In this document: positions 44,666 through 56,890 of the stretch, piece by piece | Layout: each line of letters begins with the position of its first letter | Position numbering within the stretch: position 1 is the stretch's first letter | Assembly (NCBI GenBank): GCA_963920705.1 | Contig: OY987239.1 | Span: 10,073,504-10,137,503, forward strand | Reading direction: 5' to 3' | DNA from: Odiellus spinosus | Taxonomy: Eukaryota > Arthropoda > Arachnida > Opiliones > Phalangiidae | DNA: 64,000 nt | The notes under the pieces: model-generated | What the model was told of the DNA's origin: nothing | Database searches by the model: none | What the model saw: the letters and a program-made list of their open reading frames with translations, nothing else | Translations under genes and position numbers: made by a program

Positions 44666-45003
44666 CAGAAGTACATGAAACCCTCCTTTGAAGTCTACTA
44701 CTCTAATTTTCGATATAGCGCTCATCTCTGTATGGGTAAAATTCCCAATTTTACGAGATCGGAGGGGTCCTACTTCATACCCCCCTGTCTACGGAAAATT
44801 GGAAATTCTCTCTCTCCACAAACGACGACGTTTTTTTGACGAACTCCGAGGCTGCTAGAGATATTCGCTCGACGAACTCCCGCTCCGAAAATATTTACCG
44901 TTAGGAGGCGTACGAATCGCGCTTTTTGAAACTAACCCATACAGAGAGGGGCAGACAAGACCCGGGAGTAATAGACTTCAAAGGAGGGTTTTATCGGCTT
45001 CTG
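44666..45003 (-). mobile_element. Family A MITE copy A18, variant TIR, TSD GTTGTAG
   Basis: GTTGTAG is duplicated at 44659-44665 and 45004-45010. The left TIR reads CAGAAGTACATG and the right has TTTTATCGG. Confidence 0.93.
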
Positions 45004-45010
45004 GTTGTAG

Positions 45011-45577
45011 TAAAGGGTTATTTAGTGCGATTGGCTCTATTGTGGCGACAATACAATTGTTCAAATTTTAATATAGAAAGAGTTGTCGTGAAGTTCACAA
45101 CTCAGTTATATTTTTTTTTTATCATCATCCAATCATTGAGATGGAATTGTAGGGTACTTTAACGTCTAATGCCTCGAAGCTCTCGATGACAAATGGTAGA
45201 ATAAGTCTTTCTCAGGGGAATAGCCCATCATCATCAACTGAAAAATGAACTTTAAATCTGTTTTCAATCGTTTTTGTCTTTGCTTTAAGATGGACTAGAA
45301 AGCTCTTATAACTATTGGGTGTGAACTAACAAATCACAATGGCTTTAAAAATGATCTTTAAAGAACGAACTCCTCCCTTGCACTCTTCGAATGGACGTTT
45401 TCTGTACTTTCAAAGGGTGTTAAATTATTACACTAGATAAGGAGATATGTACTCCATTTTGAACTTAAACTTAACCAGCGTAATTGTCACTTAAAGTAAT
45501 TGTTCGTCATATATTTATGATATTACATTTCTCCTACATAGTAATTGTCTACCATAATAAATTAGTAATCAGTTATG
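45011..45577. other. Unassigned spacer
   Basis: No gene or element is recognised before the 36-bp array. Confidence 0.4.
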
Positions 45578-47118
45578 CAGACCTTAATTGAGATATGTCT
45601 TCCTTGGTATTTGTTCACCATAATTAAGATATGTCCTCCATGGTATTTGCACACCAAAATTAAGATATGTCCTCCACAGTAACTGAACACCAAAATTAAG
45701 ATATGTCCTCCACAGTAACTGAACATCAAAATTAAGATATGTCCTCCACAGTAACTGAACACCAAAATTAAGATATGTCCTCCACAGTAACTGAACACCA
45801 AAATTAAGATATGTCCTCCACAGTAACTGCGCACCAAAATTAAGAAATGTCCTCAACAATAACTGCACACCAAAATTAAGAGATGTCCTCAACAATAACT
45901 GAACACCAAAATTAAGATATGTCCTCCACAGTAACTGAACACCAAAATTAAGATATGTCCTCAACAGTAACTGAACACCAAAATTAAGATATGTCCTCAA
46001 CAGTAACTGAACACCAAAATTAAGATATGTCCTCAACAGTAACTGAACACCAAAATTAAGATATGTCCTCCACAGTAACTGAACACCAAAATTAAGATAT
46101 GTCCTCCACAGTAACTGAACACCAAAATTAAGATATGTCCTCCACAGTAACTGAACACCAAAATTAAGATATGTCCTCCACAGTAACTGAACACCAAAAT
46201 TAAGATATGTCCTCCACAGTAACTGAACACCAAAATTAAGATCCACAGTAACTGCGCACCAAAGTTTAGATATGTCCTCCACAGTAACTGAACACCAAAA
46301 TTAAGATATGTCCTCCACAGTAACTGAACACCAAAATTAAGATATGTCCTCCACAGTAATTGCGCACCAAAATTAAGATATATCCTCCACAGTAACTAAA
46401 CACCAAAATTAAGATATGTCCTCCACAGTAACTGAACTCCAAAATTAAGATATGTCCTCAACAGTAACTAAACACCAAAATTAAGATATGTCCTCCACAG
46501 TAACTGAACACCAAAATTAAGATATGTCCTCAACAGTAACTGAACACCAAAATTAAGATATGTCCTCCACAGTAACTGAACACCAAAATTAAGATATGTC
46601 CTCAACAGTAACTGAACACCAAAGTTTAGATATGTCCTCCACAGTAACTGAACACCAAAATTAAGATATGTCCTCCACAGTAACTGAACATCAAAATTAA
46701 GATATGTCCCCCACAGTAACTGAACACCAAAATTAAGATATGTCCTCCACAGTAACTGAACATCAAAATTAAGATATGTCCCCCACAGTAGTTGAAGACC
46801 AAAATTAAGATATGTCCTCCACAGTAACTGAACACCAAAATTAAGATATGTCCTCCACAGTAACTGAACACCAAAATTAAGATATGTCCTCCACAGTAAC
46901 TGAACACCAAAATTAAGATATGTCCTCCACAGTAACTGAACACCAAAATTAAGATATGTCCTCAACAGTAACTGAACACCAAAATTAAGATATGTCCTCC
47001 ACAGTAACTGAACACCAAAATTAAGATATGTCCTCCACAGTACTTGAAGACCAAAATTAAGATATGTCCTCAACAATAACTGCACACCAAAATTAAGATA
47101 TGTCCTCCACTGTAGTTG
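45578..47118. repeat. 36-bp minisatellite, about 43 units
   Basis: Units of CACCAAAATTAAGATATGTC plus CTCCACAGTAACTGAA. Variants are CTCAACAGT, CCCCACAGT, GCGCACC and a shortened unit near 46235. The 12-codon period yields minus-strand frames (for example repeating VQLLWRTYLNFG) that are not genes. Both array edges decay gradually. Confidence 0.95.
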
Positions 47119-48245
47119 TCAAGTTACCCCAAGTTCCAATACTTACTACAAAATTAATTTAATATAAAATTTTGTTTCGTAACTTGAAGAGGTCATGGTA
47201 TTAATATCTCGAGATCCTAGCTGTACGTCAGTCTCAAAATGTCAGGTTTATCATGAAACGCCCCCTATTTGATAATGCTAAAAGTCTTAAACTAAGAACG
47301 CTAGTATAAAAAAAGGTCCAAATAAAAAATTCACCCCAAAATAGACTTTTCCCTGGGATTTCGCCTCTCTCGCTCTCTGCTTGTGAAGACGTCAGACTTT
47401 GATCAACACTTATGTTCTCCGTAGAAAATACCAAATAAGACCATCTCCCTTTCATTGTAATATAAGAATATTCCCTGTGAGACGAACTATTACGTAAGAT
47501 ATACGTACCCTTTTGAAAAAGCAGTGCAATCTGCTTTGAAGACTTCATTGCATCACTTGACAGCGCCACGTTTGAAAGACGAGGGCTTACCCTAGGCTTA
47601 GTAATAATGTCAAATGATGGGGTAAATCTATTAATACCTTTGTTACTTGACAGTGAGTAATATGAGGGGATAATCGATAATAACAGTGACAAGTGATATT
47701 GTCTTTAATCTTTATTACTTGACAGCGAGGTTGTTACTTGAGAGAATGATTACCTTTGGTAATTATATTGGTAACTAAGTAATTTTGCCCTATATCTTTG
47801 ACAGTGAGACTTATCATGAAGGGAAAATAATAATAAAAACACCTTTGGTTACAGTGACAAGTGACGAGGGATTTCTCTAAGATATTTTATATCTTGAAAG
47901 TGAATCCAATATTATGATAACTTTATGACCCACTGCCAAGTGATATTGTAACTATGATATATAAAGATTTTGGGGGCTCAGCTGCCCTTTTAAGGCAACT
48001 TTCTCTCTCTATCTCTCTTAAAATAGATTTTACTAGCTTCTTACTCTTCAAAGGAAGAAAAAAAAAAAAAAAAAATAGTTCCCATGTATGAAGTTATTTG
48101 TTTGCCCGAAGCTTGACGTTCACTGTTTGTTACATAATATTTATTTGTATCGCACGTTTCACTCAGAATTTTTCCCCGAGTTAATAATAGGGAGATTTAT
48201 AAGCAATAGAACAAGTTTCAGACAAGAATAAGACTTGGAACATGG
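47119..48245. other. Unassigned stretch with clustered ACTTGACAG motifs
   Basis: 47550-47950 contains about eight degenerate ACTTGACAGYGAG or CAGTGACAAGTGA motifs in both orientations. A 152-codon minus-strand frame (47234-47692) overlaps it. That frame is not repetitive, but it shows no domain and its codons run through the motif cluster, so I leave it uncalled. A CT-rich run and a 19-A run lie near 48000-48075. Confidence 0.4.
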
Positions 48246-49182
48246 TAGGCTGAATCGACGTTTGAAATTAGGCTTAATCGACGTTTGAAATTGGGCTTAA
48301 TCGACGTTTGAAATTAGGCTTAATCGACGTTTGAAATTAGGCTTAATCGACGTTTGAAATTAGGCTTAATCGACGTTTTGAAATTAGGCTTAATCGACGT
48401 TTTGAAATTAGGCTTAATCGAGGTTTGAAATTAGGCTTAATCGACGTTTGAAATTAGGCTTAATCGACGTTTGAAATTAGGCTTCATCGACGTTTGAAAT
48501 TAGGCTTAATCGACGTTTGAAATTAGGCTTAATCGACGTTTGAAATTAGGCTTAATCGACGTTTGAAATTAGGCTTAATCGAGGTTTGAAATTAGGCTTA
48601 ATCGAGGTTTGAAATTAGGCTTAATCGAGGTTTGAAATTAGGCTTAATCGACGTTTGAAATTAGGCTTAATCGAGGTTTGAAATTAGGCTTAATCGACGT
48701 TTGAAATTAGGCTTAATCGACCTTTGAAATTAGGCTTAAGCGACGTTTGAAATTAGGCTTAAGCGACGTTTGAAATTAGGCTTAAGCGACGTTTGAAATT
48801 AGGCTTAATCGACGTTTGAAATTAGGCTTAATCGACGTTTGAAATTAGGCTTAATCGACGTTTGAAATTAGGCTTAATCGACGTTTGAAATTAGGCTTAA
48901 TCGACGTTTGAAATTAGGCTTAATCGACGTTTGAAATTAGGCTTAATCGACGTTTGAAATTAGGCTTAATCGACGTTTGAAATTAGGCTTAATCGACGTT
49001 TGAAATTAGGCTTAATCGACGTTTGAAATTAGGCTGAAGCGACGTTTGAAATTAGCCTTAATCGACGTTTGAAATTAGGCTTAATCGACGTTTGAAATTA
49101 GGCTTAATCGACGTTTGAAATTAGGCTTAATCGACGTGTGAAATTAGGCTTAATCGACGTTTTGAAATTAGGACTAATCGAC
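48246..49182. repeat. 23-bp minisatellite, locus 2, about 41 units
   Basis: Same unit as at 18185. Variants GAGGTTTG, AAGCGACG and one-base T insertions (CGTTTTG) occur in runs, showing local unit duplication. Confidence 0.95.
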
Positions 49183-49563
49183 AGCTAGTTATTATTTAAA
49201 GGAAGATACTTCTTGGATGTATAAAGAAAGTATTCCTTGGGGTTTATAAGAGTTTTACAGTGTTTCGGTTTTTTTTGAGGGTGCCAATTCGCGTCCTAAT
49301 TGATTTACGATGTTGATATTGGAAGCTGTCGTGCATTGCCCTCTTTCACACCAGACTCTATTCTGATTTATCTTTCTTTATTGCGCTTAGAGACTTACAT
49401 TATATTGATTTTGTTATATAGAATTATGTAGCTTTAAAATATCTAAATATTAACTTAATTACTCTTTATTTTTTCATGAGCTCCGAAAGGAAATTGAGTA
49501 CCATTTTCGGAAAGATGGTTAATACACGATTCAATATATATATATATATAAATGTCATAGAAC
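49183..49563. other. Repeat O copy 1 and unassigned spacer
   Basis: 49470-49563 (GAAATTGAGT, CACGATTCAATATATATA, TGTCATAGAAC) matches 59715-59790. A TA microsatellite lies at 49537-49551. Confidence 0.5.
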
Positions 49564-49901
49564 CAGAAGCCGATGAAACCCTCCTTTGAAGTCTACTACT
49601 CTAATGTTCCATATAGCTCTCCTCTCTGTATGGGTAAAATTCCCAATTTTACGAGATCGGAGGGGTCCTACTTCATACCCCCCTGTCTACGGAAAATTGG
49701 AAATTCTCTCTCTCCACAAACGACGACGTTTGGTTGACGAACTCCAAGGCTGCTAGAGATATTCGGTGGACGAACTCCCTCTCCGAAAATATCTACCGTT
49801 AGGAGGCGTACGAGTCGCGCTTTTTGAAACTAACCCATACAGAGAGGGGTAGACAAGACCCGGGAGTAATAGACTTCAAAGGAGGGTTTCATCGGCTTTT
49901 G
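49564..49901 (-). mobile_element. Family A MITE copy A19 in repeat O
   Basis: The right TIR has CGGCTTTTG. The 7-bp flanks do not match. Instead ATGTCATAGAAC on the left and ATGTCATTAAAC on the right form a longer imperfect flank pair. Confidence 0.9.
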
Positions 49902-49940
49902 ATACATGTCATTAAACTAAATTACGCTATAGATAGGGGC

Positions 49941-50160
49941 AGCGCGCCATTGGGGTACACTCTTTACGCGCCGATCTGTTTTTAAAGATGTCGCTATCAT
50001 AGTTCCCATTCTGATCCTGATTGGCTAAGCTATGACGAGAGAGACAAACTAGGCGGTAACCCCTCCTCTCGCGCTTCGAGACGTTACGTGTTTCCCGTAG
50101 CAACCGGTGTAATACGTGGATAGGTACGAGAGATAGAGGCACAAGCGCGCCATCTATTGT
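49941..50160 (-). repeat. Repeat G copy 4, most complete
   Basis: From GCGCGCCATTGGGGTACAC to GCGCGCCATCTATTG. GCGCC-type text occurs at both ends. The CCAAT-type ATTGGCTAAGC and the GTTTCCCGTAGCAAC element are conserved in all copies. Confidence 0.72.
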
Positions 50161-51065
50161 GATAATTCGTTATATTTGTACCCAAATGACCGTAGCCCTT
50201 TGAAGTTGGTTTATCTCACGCGTTCTTGCACGAGTTATAATGTCGCTTTCGCGCGGTCTCTTTCGTGAAAGTACTTAATCCAGAAAGTCCACTTCCTTAC
50301 AAAAAAATTAGTGTTTCTATCGAGTAGCGATAGGTGGCGCCACTGAAATTAAAACTTTGAAAATTTATTGTAGCTTAAGTAAGCATTATATTTTTAAGGT
50401 TATTAAATTATTATAACACTAGTGACATCTGTTAGGTACGAAATAATGAAGCAGTTCTCTGTCCACAGTTCTTTTTCCTAAATTGTAAGGTAAATGGTTC
50501 TTTTTGAACCCCATTTATACTGATATCAGTCGGTATCGTTGCCTGGATGCATCCATATTACTTTTATTTCTCAACGGGGAGGCCAGGAGAAAATAGCCCT
50601 TGCAAGGAAAAATGGCGATATACCATTGTGTCCATTGTTAGAGTGCAATAAGACCGTAGCCCTGGTGGATTTATACCTTATGTTATACCTAATAGACATC
50701 ATAGAAAATTGAGATTGAAACGAACTTCCAAAAATTGTTCTTGGAAGCTTTTTCTAAATTAAGAAATATTACCATTGGCCCTACACTATCTAGCTGAAAA
50801 TACTCCACACGATATATTACTATCTATGGACTATCGAAAGTACTTTGCACTCATACTTTGAAAACCCTCTTAGAAGGTACATAACCTGGCACTAGTTGTA
50901 ATGGGTATGAAGATATGGTATGACGTCACGCGAAAACTACCTCCATCAAAATGTTTAGTATATAGCATCAGTTTCCAACGATGATAGCAATTTCAATAGG
51001 CTTTTAACCTTCGTTGGTCAATCAAAATCTACGCGTGTGAAGTAGACCAATTCCAGTCCTCTATT
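50161..51065. other. Unassigned stretch after G4
   Basis: The first part (AAATGACCGTAGCCC to TTTCGTGAAAG) is repeated in pieces at 32864 and, inverted, near 8325. The remainder is without recognised features. Confidence 0.4.
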
Positions 51066-52833
51066 TTGACTCTTAGAGGCGACTTTATCGAGACGTATCT
51101 CTCTTAGAGGCGACTTTATCGAGAGACGTATCTCTCTTATAAAGGCGACTTTATCGAGAGACGTATCTCTCTTATAAAGTCGACTTTATCGAGAGACGTA
51201 TCTCTCTTATAAAGGCGACTTTATCGAGAGACGTATCTCTCTTATAAAGGCGACTTTATCGAGAGACGTATCTCTCTTATAAAGGCGACTTTATCGAGAG
51301 ACGTATCTCTCTTATAAAGGCGACTTTATCGAGAGACGTATCTCTCTTATAAAGGCGACTTTATCGAGAGACGTATCTCTCTTATAAAGGCGACTTTATC
51401 GAGAGACGTATCTCTCTTATAAAGGCGACTTTATCGAGAGACGTATCTCTCTTATAAAGGCGACTTTATCGAGAGACGTATCTCTCTTTTAAAGGCGACT
51501 TTATCGAGAGACGTATCTCTCTTATAAAGGCGACTTTATCGAGAGACGTATCTCTCTTATAAAGTCGACTTTATCGAGAGACGTATCTCTCTTATAAAGG
51601 CGACTTTATGGAGAGACGTATCTCTCTTATAAAGGCGACTTTATCGAGAGACGTATCTCTCTTATAAAGGCGACTTTATCGAGAGACGTATCTCTCTTAT
51701 AAAGGCGACTTTATCGAGAGACGTATCTCTCTTATAAAGGCGACTTTATCGAGAGACGTATCTCTCTTATAAAGGCGACTTTATCGAGAGACGTATCTCT
51801 CTTATAAAGGCGACTTTATCGAGAGACGTATCTCTCTTATAAAGGCGACTTTATCGAGAGACGTATCTCTCTTATAAAGGCGACTTTATCGAGAGACGTA
51901 TCTCTCTTATAAAGGCGACTTTATCGAGAGACGTATCTCTCTTATAAAGTCGACTTTATCGAGAGACGTATCTCTCTTATAAAGTCGACTTTATCGAGAG
52001 ACGTATCTCTCTTATAAAGTCGACTTTATCGAGAGACGTATCTCTCTTATAAAGGCGACTTTATCGAGAGACGTATCTCTCTTATAAAGGCGACTTTATC
52101 GAGAGACGTATCTCTCTTATAAAGGCGACTTTATCGAGAGACGTATCTCTCTTATAAAGGCGACTTTATCGAGAGACGTATCTCTCTTATAAAGGCGACT
52201 TTATCGAGAGACGTATCTCTCTTATAAAGGCGACTTTATCGAGAGACGTATCTCTCTTATAAAGGCGACTTTATCGAGAGACGTATCTCTCTTATAAAGG
52301 CGACTTTATCGAGAGACGTATCTCTCTTATAAAGGCGACTTTATCGAGAGACGTATCTCTCTTATAAAGGCGACTTTATCGAGAGACGTATCTCTCTTAT
52401 AAAGGCGACTTTATCGAGAGACGTATCTCTCTTATAAAGTCGACTTTATCGAGAGACGTATCTCTCTTATAAAGTCGACTTTATCGAGAGACGTATCTCT
52501 CTTATAAAGGCGACTTTATCGAGAGACGTATCTCTCTTATAAAGGCGACTTTATCGAGAGACGTATCTCTCTTATAAAGGCGACTTTATCGAGAGACGTA
52601 TCTCTCTTATAAAGGCGACTTTATCGAGAGACGTATCTCTCTTATAAAGGCGACTTTATCGAGAGACGTATCTCTCTTATAAAGGCGACTTTATCGAGAG
52701 ACGTATCTCTCTTATAAAGGCGACTTTATCGAGAGACGTATCTCTCTTATAAAGGCGACTTTATCGAGAGACGTATCTCTCTTATAAAGGCGACTTTATC
52801 GAGAGACGTATCTCTCTTATAAAGGCGACTTTA
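51066..52833. repeat. 35-bp hairpin satellite, about 50 units
   Basis: Each unit is two 16-nt hairpins, ATAAAGGCGACTTTAT and GAGAGACGTATCTCTC, separated by single C and TT spacers (16+1+16+2). Seven units read ATAAAGTCGACTTTAT, making that hairpin a perfect palindrome. Changes in the stems are very rare. Confidence 0.95.
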
Positions 52834-53509
52834 AGAAAGCTACCAAAGTGTGCTGGATTTTAAATCATTTTACCTTTACTTTATTTTAAAATATTTAAAA
52901 CAAGCCATATATATAGAGTCGAGTCGAGTCTATAGTTTATTTATGAAATAGTCAGCTATGCAGTAATGGCATAATCACCTTAGTTTTCATAACCTTCACA
53001 CCTACCACGTTTACTAGTTTCAATCATGAAAAAGGTATCTATAGTATTACCCTTGTTGTAATCTGGGAATGATTTCTCTATAGTCGTAGTCAAGGTGGCG
53101 CGTGTTGGAAAGTAAATGGCATTAGTCAATACCAACATGAATGTTCTACTTGTCTGAAGCTTATATATATCTAAAAAAACATATTCAAGTATGATAGGAA
53201 CGTAGGTTTGTACGTACTGATTATTCGAAGTGATATCAACTACATAGTTACCTTAGAATGGTAGGAGCATCCTCCCACGCTAAGGCATCGTTCGAATAAC
53301 ACTCTATGGCATAGGTTTCTACACTGGGGCACCCCAGTTTACTTAATTTGAAAGCGGGTTGGTAGAAATGGGTATACACCTATTATTTCTGGCTCCTTAT
53401 CACCCTGGGGCTACGAACGGGGTTACGCAGTCCGTCTCATACCTTAAATTCAATGAACATACAGTTTTTTCAATCTATTTGTAAAGGAAATGTCTCATAA
53501 ATACAGATA
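52834..53509. other. Unassigned stretch with small hairpins
   Basis: Contains ACTGGGGCACCCCAGT (about 53323) and GGTAGGAGCATCCTCCC (about 53261). No tRNA or other RNA gene could be supported. Confidence 0.35.
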
Positions 53510-54029
53510 GAGCTCGGAATTCGTATAATTTTTATTATTTGGATAAAATCTACTGTATATTATCTGTTTGATTAAAACATAGACTTCATTCGAGTTAATT
53601 TATTCCAAGATAAAGTAAAAAATACGTTTTTATCCAAAAATGGCCTTATTTTAGAATATTATCCGCGTTATACGTTCGGATAAAAATAATTTAAAATTGA
53701 TTTTCGTGAAAAATAACGAATAAAAAGATGATTTAAAATCTTAGTTTCGTCGTTTTATTTATATTCTTCGAATTAAAAGTCAATTTTGAAATATTTTTCT
53801 TATATTTTAGACTAATTCTGGGTGGAAACGTGAATTTCTTATCCATCGTTATACGTTTGAAAACGAGTAATTTGTAGATAGATAAAGCGGCGAAGGCTTA
53901 TCTTCGGGTAAACCTTTTAACAATTATACGAATATAGAAATTTCATTGTTTTAGTTACAATTTATCCGAAAATAAAATATCTGAAAATATACGAATAACA
54001 GAAGATAATGGATCGATCAGATTCCGCTC
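53510..54029 (+). mobile_element. Family B MITE copy B16, TA at both ends
   Basis: The left end GAGCTCGGAATTCG follows TA (53508-53509). The right end ATTCCGCTC (AG lost) precedes TA (54030-54031). A short deletion occurs near 53550. Confidence 0.91.
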
Positions 54030-54039
54030 TATAGTATTA

Positions 54040-54373
54040 ACTAATCTGTACCTAATAACAAGCCAAAGGTCAGAGAAAACAGAATAGTCAATGAATTTGA
54101 AAATGAACCAAAAAAGTCGGGGAATTTTAAGATATTTCAAGAAGCCAGGAAATTAATCATTATCTGCGTAAATGATTCTCAGCTGACCGTGTCAGTTGTA
54201 TAGATTAGAACAAAGATACGCGTGCAAAGCGTTTGACGAACGCGATTATATTAAAAAATAAAAGGTTAAAAATTGGGTAGTATTAGCTGAAACGGTCAGG
54301 GAAAATCGTTGGAAAAGGTCAGGGAAAAACCTGGAATAGTCAGGGAATTTGAATCTGAAAAAACTGTGTTAGA
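54040..54373. repeat. Diverged copy of K (GTCAGGGAA-type repeat)
   Basis: Repeated GTCAGGGAAAA, CCTGGAATAGTCAGGG and GTCGGGGAATTTTAAG are interspersed with unrelated sequence. It resembles K at 56922 but no terminal repeats can be defined. Confidence 0.5.
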
Positions 54374-54480
54374 CCACCTTATAATTAAACCATGGTTCTA
54401 CGCTGTGCATTGGAAGTTATCACGCAGACATGATGTACTTGGTATTGGGATGCTTTTCTCGTTGGTCTCACGCGTGTTAC

Positions 54481-54816
54481 CAGAAGCCGATAAAACCCTC
54501 CTTTGAAGTCTACTACTCTAATGTTCCAAATAGCTCTCCTCTCTGTATGGGTAAAATTCCCAATTTTACGAGATCGAAGGGGTCCTACTTCATACCCCCC
54601 TGTCTACGGAAAATTGGAAATTCTCTCTCCACATACGACGACGTTTGGTTGACGAACTCCGAGGCTGCTAGAGATATTCGCTGGACGAACTCCCGCTCCG
54701 AAAATATCTACCGTTAGGAGGCGTACGAATCGCGCTTTTTGAAACTAACCCATACAGAGAGGGGTAGACAAGACCAGGGAATAATAGACTTCAAAGGAGG
54801 GTTTCATCGGCTTCTG
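54481..54816 (-). mobile_element. Family A MITE copy A20, intact, TSD GTGTTAC
   Basis: GTGTTAC is duplicated at 54474-54480 and 54817-54823. GTTTGGTTGACG in the interior is shared only with A19, suggesting a close relationship. Confidence 0.93.
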
Positions 54817-54823
54817 GTGTTAC

Positions 54824-55194
54824 GGGAAGCTGCTGGTCTGTTTATCTATTCTAGCAGCGTCATCTCAAAACGTTATCGTAAATGGGAACAATATTCTCTC
54901 TGGGCTTTTAGCTGATTCAGCACGACTTCAACTCCAATATACTCGTTATACTCCTAGCTCACGTCCTCTTTTTGTTCAACTACTTCATTTTACTAGTGAC
55001 TTTCTGGTGTTAATTTATTTAATTGCACAAATTCAGTGTGTTAGAATTAAAGTTAATTAAACTAGAAAAGCAATGAATATATTATTTTTTTATCAAAGCG
55101 AGTTTTTAGACGCAATTGATATACAAGTGATGATTGGTTCGAAGGAATTCAATCTTACCTAACCATTGTCTTCTAGAGATATGTCCTGAGGTAT
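54824..55194. other. Unassigned spacer
   Basis: No gene or element is recognised. Confidence 0.4.
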
Positions 55195-55745
55195 TCTCAA
55201 TTGACATTCACGGTTTTGCCATGAAGTATTTTTCAGTAATTGACCACAGTTTATTCATGATATTTTCAGAAGTAATTGACCTTCACAGTTTTGTCCTGAA
55301 GTAATGGCAAGTAATTGATCTTAACAGTTTTGTCCTGAAGTAATGGCAAGTAATTGATCTTAACAGTTTTGTCCTGAAGTAATGGCAAGTAATTGATCTT
55401 AACAGTTTTGTCCTGAAGTAATGGCAAGTAATTGATCTTAACAGTTTTGTCCTGAAGTAATGGCAAGTAATTGATCTTAACAGTTTTGTCCTGAAGTAAT
55501 GGCAAGTAATTGATCTTAACAGTTTTGTCCTGAAGTAGTGGCAAGTAATTGACATTCACGGTTTTGTCCTGAAGTAGTGGCAAGTAATTGATCTTAACAC
55601 TTTTGTCCTGAAGTAGTGGCAAGTAATTGACATTCACGGTTTTGCCATGAAGTATTTTTCAGTAATTGACCACAGTTTATTCATGATGTAGTCGCAAGTA
55701 ATTGACCTTCACAGTTTTGTCCTGAAGTAATGGCAAGTAATTGAC
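55195..55745. repeat. 39-bp minisatellite, about 12 units
   Basis: Units of TTAACAGTTTTGTCCTGAAG plus TAATGGCAAGTAATTGATC. The edges hold diverged units (CATTCACGGTTTTGCCATG). A longer block of three mixed units is itself repeated at both edges (ATTTTTCAGTAATTGACCAC). The 123-codon minus-strand frame is not a gene. Confidence 0.94.
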
Positions 55746-56019
55746 CTAAAGTATTGTTTAATTTACCATATTATGTTGGAATATCTATAATATTAAAATA
55801 ATTAACCATGTGGTGAAATATTAATATAATTAATTACATTAAGTTATGATTTTATAACCTCCTAACTTAAATTTTTTTGGTGGAGCTTTCGAGCTACACG
55901 ATAAACTTTTAACACACAAACTGTATTTACAAAAATATTTTAACCAACCAACCAACCACTCTTCACAGGATCTGATTGGTGGTTAATTAATCTTACTAAT
56001 ATTTATACCTCCGTGATAA

Positions 56020-56356
56020 CAGAAGCCGATGAAACCCTCCTTTGAAGTCTATTACTCCCGGGTCTTGTCTACCCCTCTCTGTATGGGTTATTCTCAAAAG
56101 GCGCGATCCGTACGCCTCCTAACGGTAGATGTTTTCGGAGCGGGAGCTCGTCGAGCGAATATCTCTAGCAGCCCTAGAGTTCGTCCAAAAAACGTCGTCG
56201 TTTGTGGAGAGAGAGAATTTCCAATTTTCCGTAGACAGGGGGGATGAAGTAGGACCCCTTCTAACTCGGAAAATTGGGAATTTTACCCATACAGAGAGGA
56301 GCGCTATATGGAACATTGGAGTAGTAGACTTCAAAGGAGGGTTTCATCGGCTTCTG
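56020..56356 (+). mobile_element. Family A MITE copy A21, imperfect TSD
   Basis: The flanks GTGATAA and GTTATAT agree at 5 of 7. Subfamily 2 interior. Confidence 0.91.
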
Positions 56357-56890
56357 GTTATATTTGCCAATCAGGATGTGAGTTTTTAGTCTTTTCGTTC
56401 CTTGAGTAACAGAAGTATCTTCTTAAAAACCGTGCGAAATGCATCAGATTTATGTCCAGGGATAAGTGCTTTATATCTCATGACGTAACAGTACGAGTCT
56501 TATATACCGAGTATCGCTTACGTAATGCTTTCAAAGCTTGTACGAGGATTAACTTCTGCATTTTTGGATGAGAAGCCAAGCGTATCGGCGCTTAAAGAGG
56601 CGTGCGATTATTTTTTTTAGCTCACACAAAATCCAGAAACACCACGACTTATAGAATGACGAAGACCTCCCATCTTTATAAGAACAATCTCATTCCCACA
56701 ATGCAATACCTTCCATGCATTATAGTTCTAATCCGACGTAGGAACTTTAACGCTTCGTATGATTTTAAATGAAGATTGAATAAAATCGTTGCTTAGACCC
56801 TAAACTATGTTATTTAGTACATGAAAGGTATTTAAAATAGTTATGTTAATTAAAAAACTGTATTTAAATCAGTACTCTTAAATTTTCAAC
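56357..56890. other. Unassigned stretch
   Basis: No gene or element is recognised. Confidence 0.4.

Noticed and set aside
45562-47085. Several minus-strand frames of 66-232 codons
   Set aside because: All read the 36-bp minisatellite in different phases.
47234-47692. 152-codon non-repetitive minus-strand frame
   Set aside because: No recognisable domain, low-complexity composition, and it overlaps a motif cluster. A frame of this length can occur by chance in 64 kb. Expression data would be needed.
11522-50160. Repeat G as a tRNA-derived SINE
   Set aside because: TGGCTAAGC resembles an A box only loosely, and no B box or A-rich or repeat tail is present.
53250-53460. tRNA or tRNA-derived SINE suggested by small hairpins and GTTCGAA-like text
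   Set aside because: No cloverleaf or paired A and B boxes could be assembled.
55266-55637. 123- and 90-codon minus-strand frames
   Set aside because: They read the 39-bp minisatellite in two phases.
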